NCBI GenBank assembly: GCA_016302225.1
Contig: JAEDOB010000142.1
Span: 1-6,196 of the forward strand
Reading direction: 5' to 3'
Length of the DNA: 6,196 bases
Source: Oscillospiraceae bacterium
GTDB taxonomy: Bacteria; Bacillota; Clostridia; Oscillospirales; Ruminococcaceae
In this document: positions 6,177 through 6,196 of the stretch, piece by piece
How the letters are laid out: each line of letters opens with the position of its first letter
How positions within the stretch are numbered: position 1 is the stretch's first letter
Translations under genes and position numbers: made by a program
The notes under the pieces: generated by a model
Database searches by the model: none
Seen by the model: only the letters and a program-made list of their open reading frames with translations
Told to the model about the DNA's origin: nothing

Positions 6177-6196
6177 CCTTAGAAAAACTTTATACT

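Noticed and set aside
1..6196. CRISPR array, tRNA/rRNA, transposase or phage attachment site
   Set aside because: No regularly spaced repeats outside coding linkers, no cloverleaf-like sequence and no mobile-element gene were seen on either strand.

Overview
The window looks like chromosomal DNA of a Gram-positive gut-type Clostridium relative, most likely a Ruminococcus-like member of the Oscillospiraceae/Ruminococcaceae. This is inferred from strong AAGGAG-type ribosome binding sites, moderate GC with AT-rich intergenic promoters of the TTGACA/TATAAT type, and secreted proteins with Thr/Glu-rich linkers and C-terminal membrane anchors. No marker gene fixes the species. All supported genes lie on the + strand.

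Layout: (1) positions 2-145 hold the last 47 codons of a protein with a Thr/Pro/Glu-rich tail. A GC-rich perfect hairpin (about 151-175) follows that resembles a dispersed intergenic repeat. (2) 243-1037 encodes a Cof-type HAD-superfamily phosphatase with all four catalytic motifs. (3) After an AT-rich gap with a near-consensus sigma-A promoter (1190-1218), 1276-4326 encodes a 1016-residue c-di-GMP signalling protein. It has two N-terminal membrane helices, a poorly recognised sensor-like segment, a degenerate GGDEF domain (NSNEF), an EAL phosphodiesterase domain with its expected catalytic residues, and a roughly 390-residue C-terminal repeat region that reads as a beta-solenoid. (4) A long hairpin (4343-4379) and a second near-consensus promoter (4438-4466) separate this gene from a two-gene unit. 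(5) 4525-5337 and 5396-6136 are tandem paralogues. Each has a signal peptide, a conserved domain of about 135 residues, an acidic Thr/Glu-rich linker, one C-terminal transmembrane helix and the shared cytoplasmic tail TRKKYY. A strong intrinsic terminator (6142-6176) closes the unit.

How they may work together: the large protein would degrade c-di-GMP at the inner face of the membrane, perhaps controlled by its repeat domain. The paralogous pair would display an unknown, possibly ligand-binding, domain outside the cell. c-di-GMP commonly controls surface and adhesion functions, so a link is plausible, but the genes have separate promoters and the link is inference only. The most unusual item is the fusion of a complete EAL phosphodiesterase to a predicted cytoplasmic beta-solenoid of a kind usually seen in surface or carbohydrate-associated proteins.
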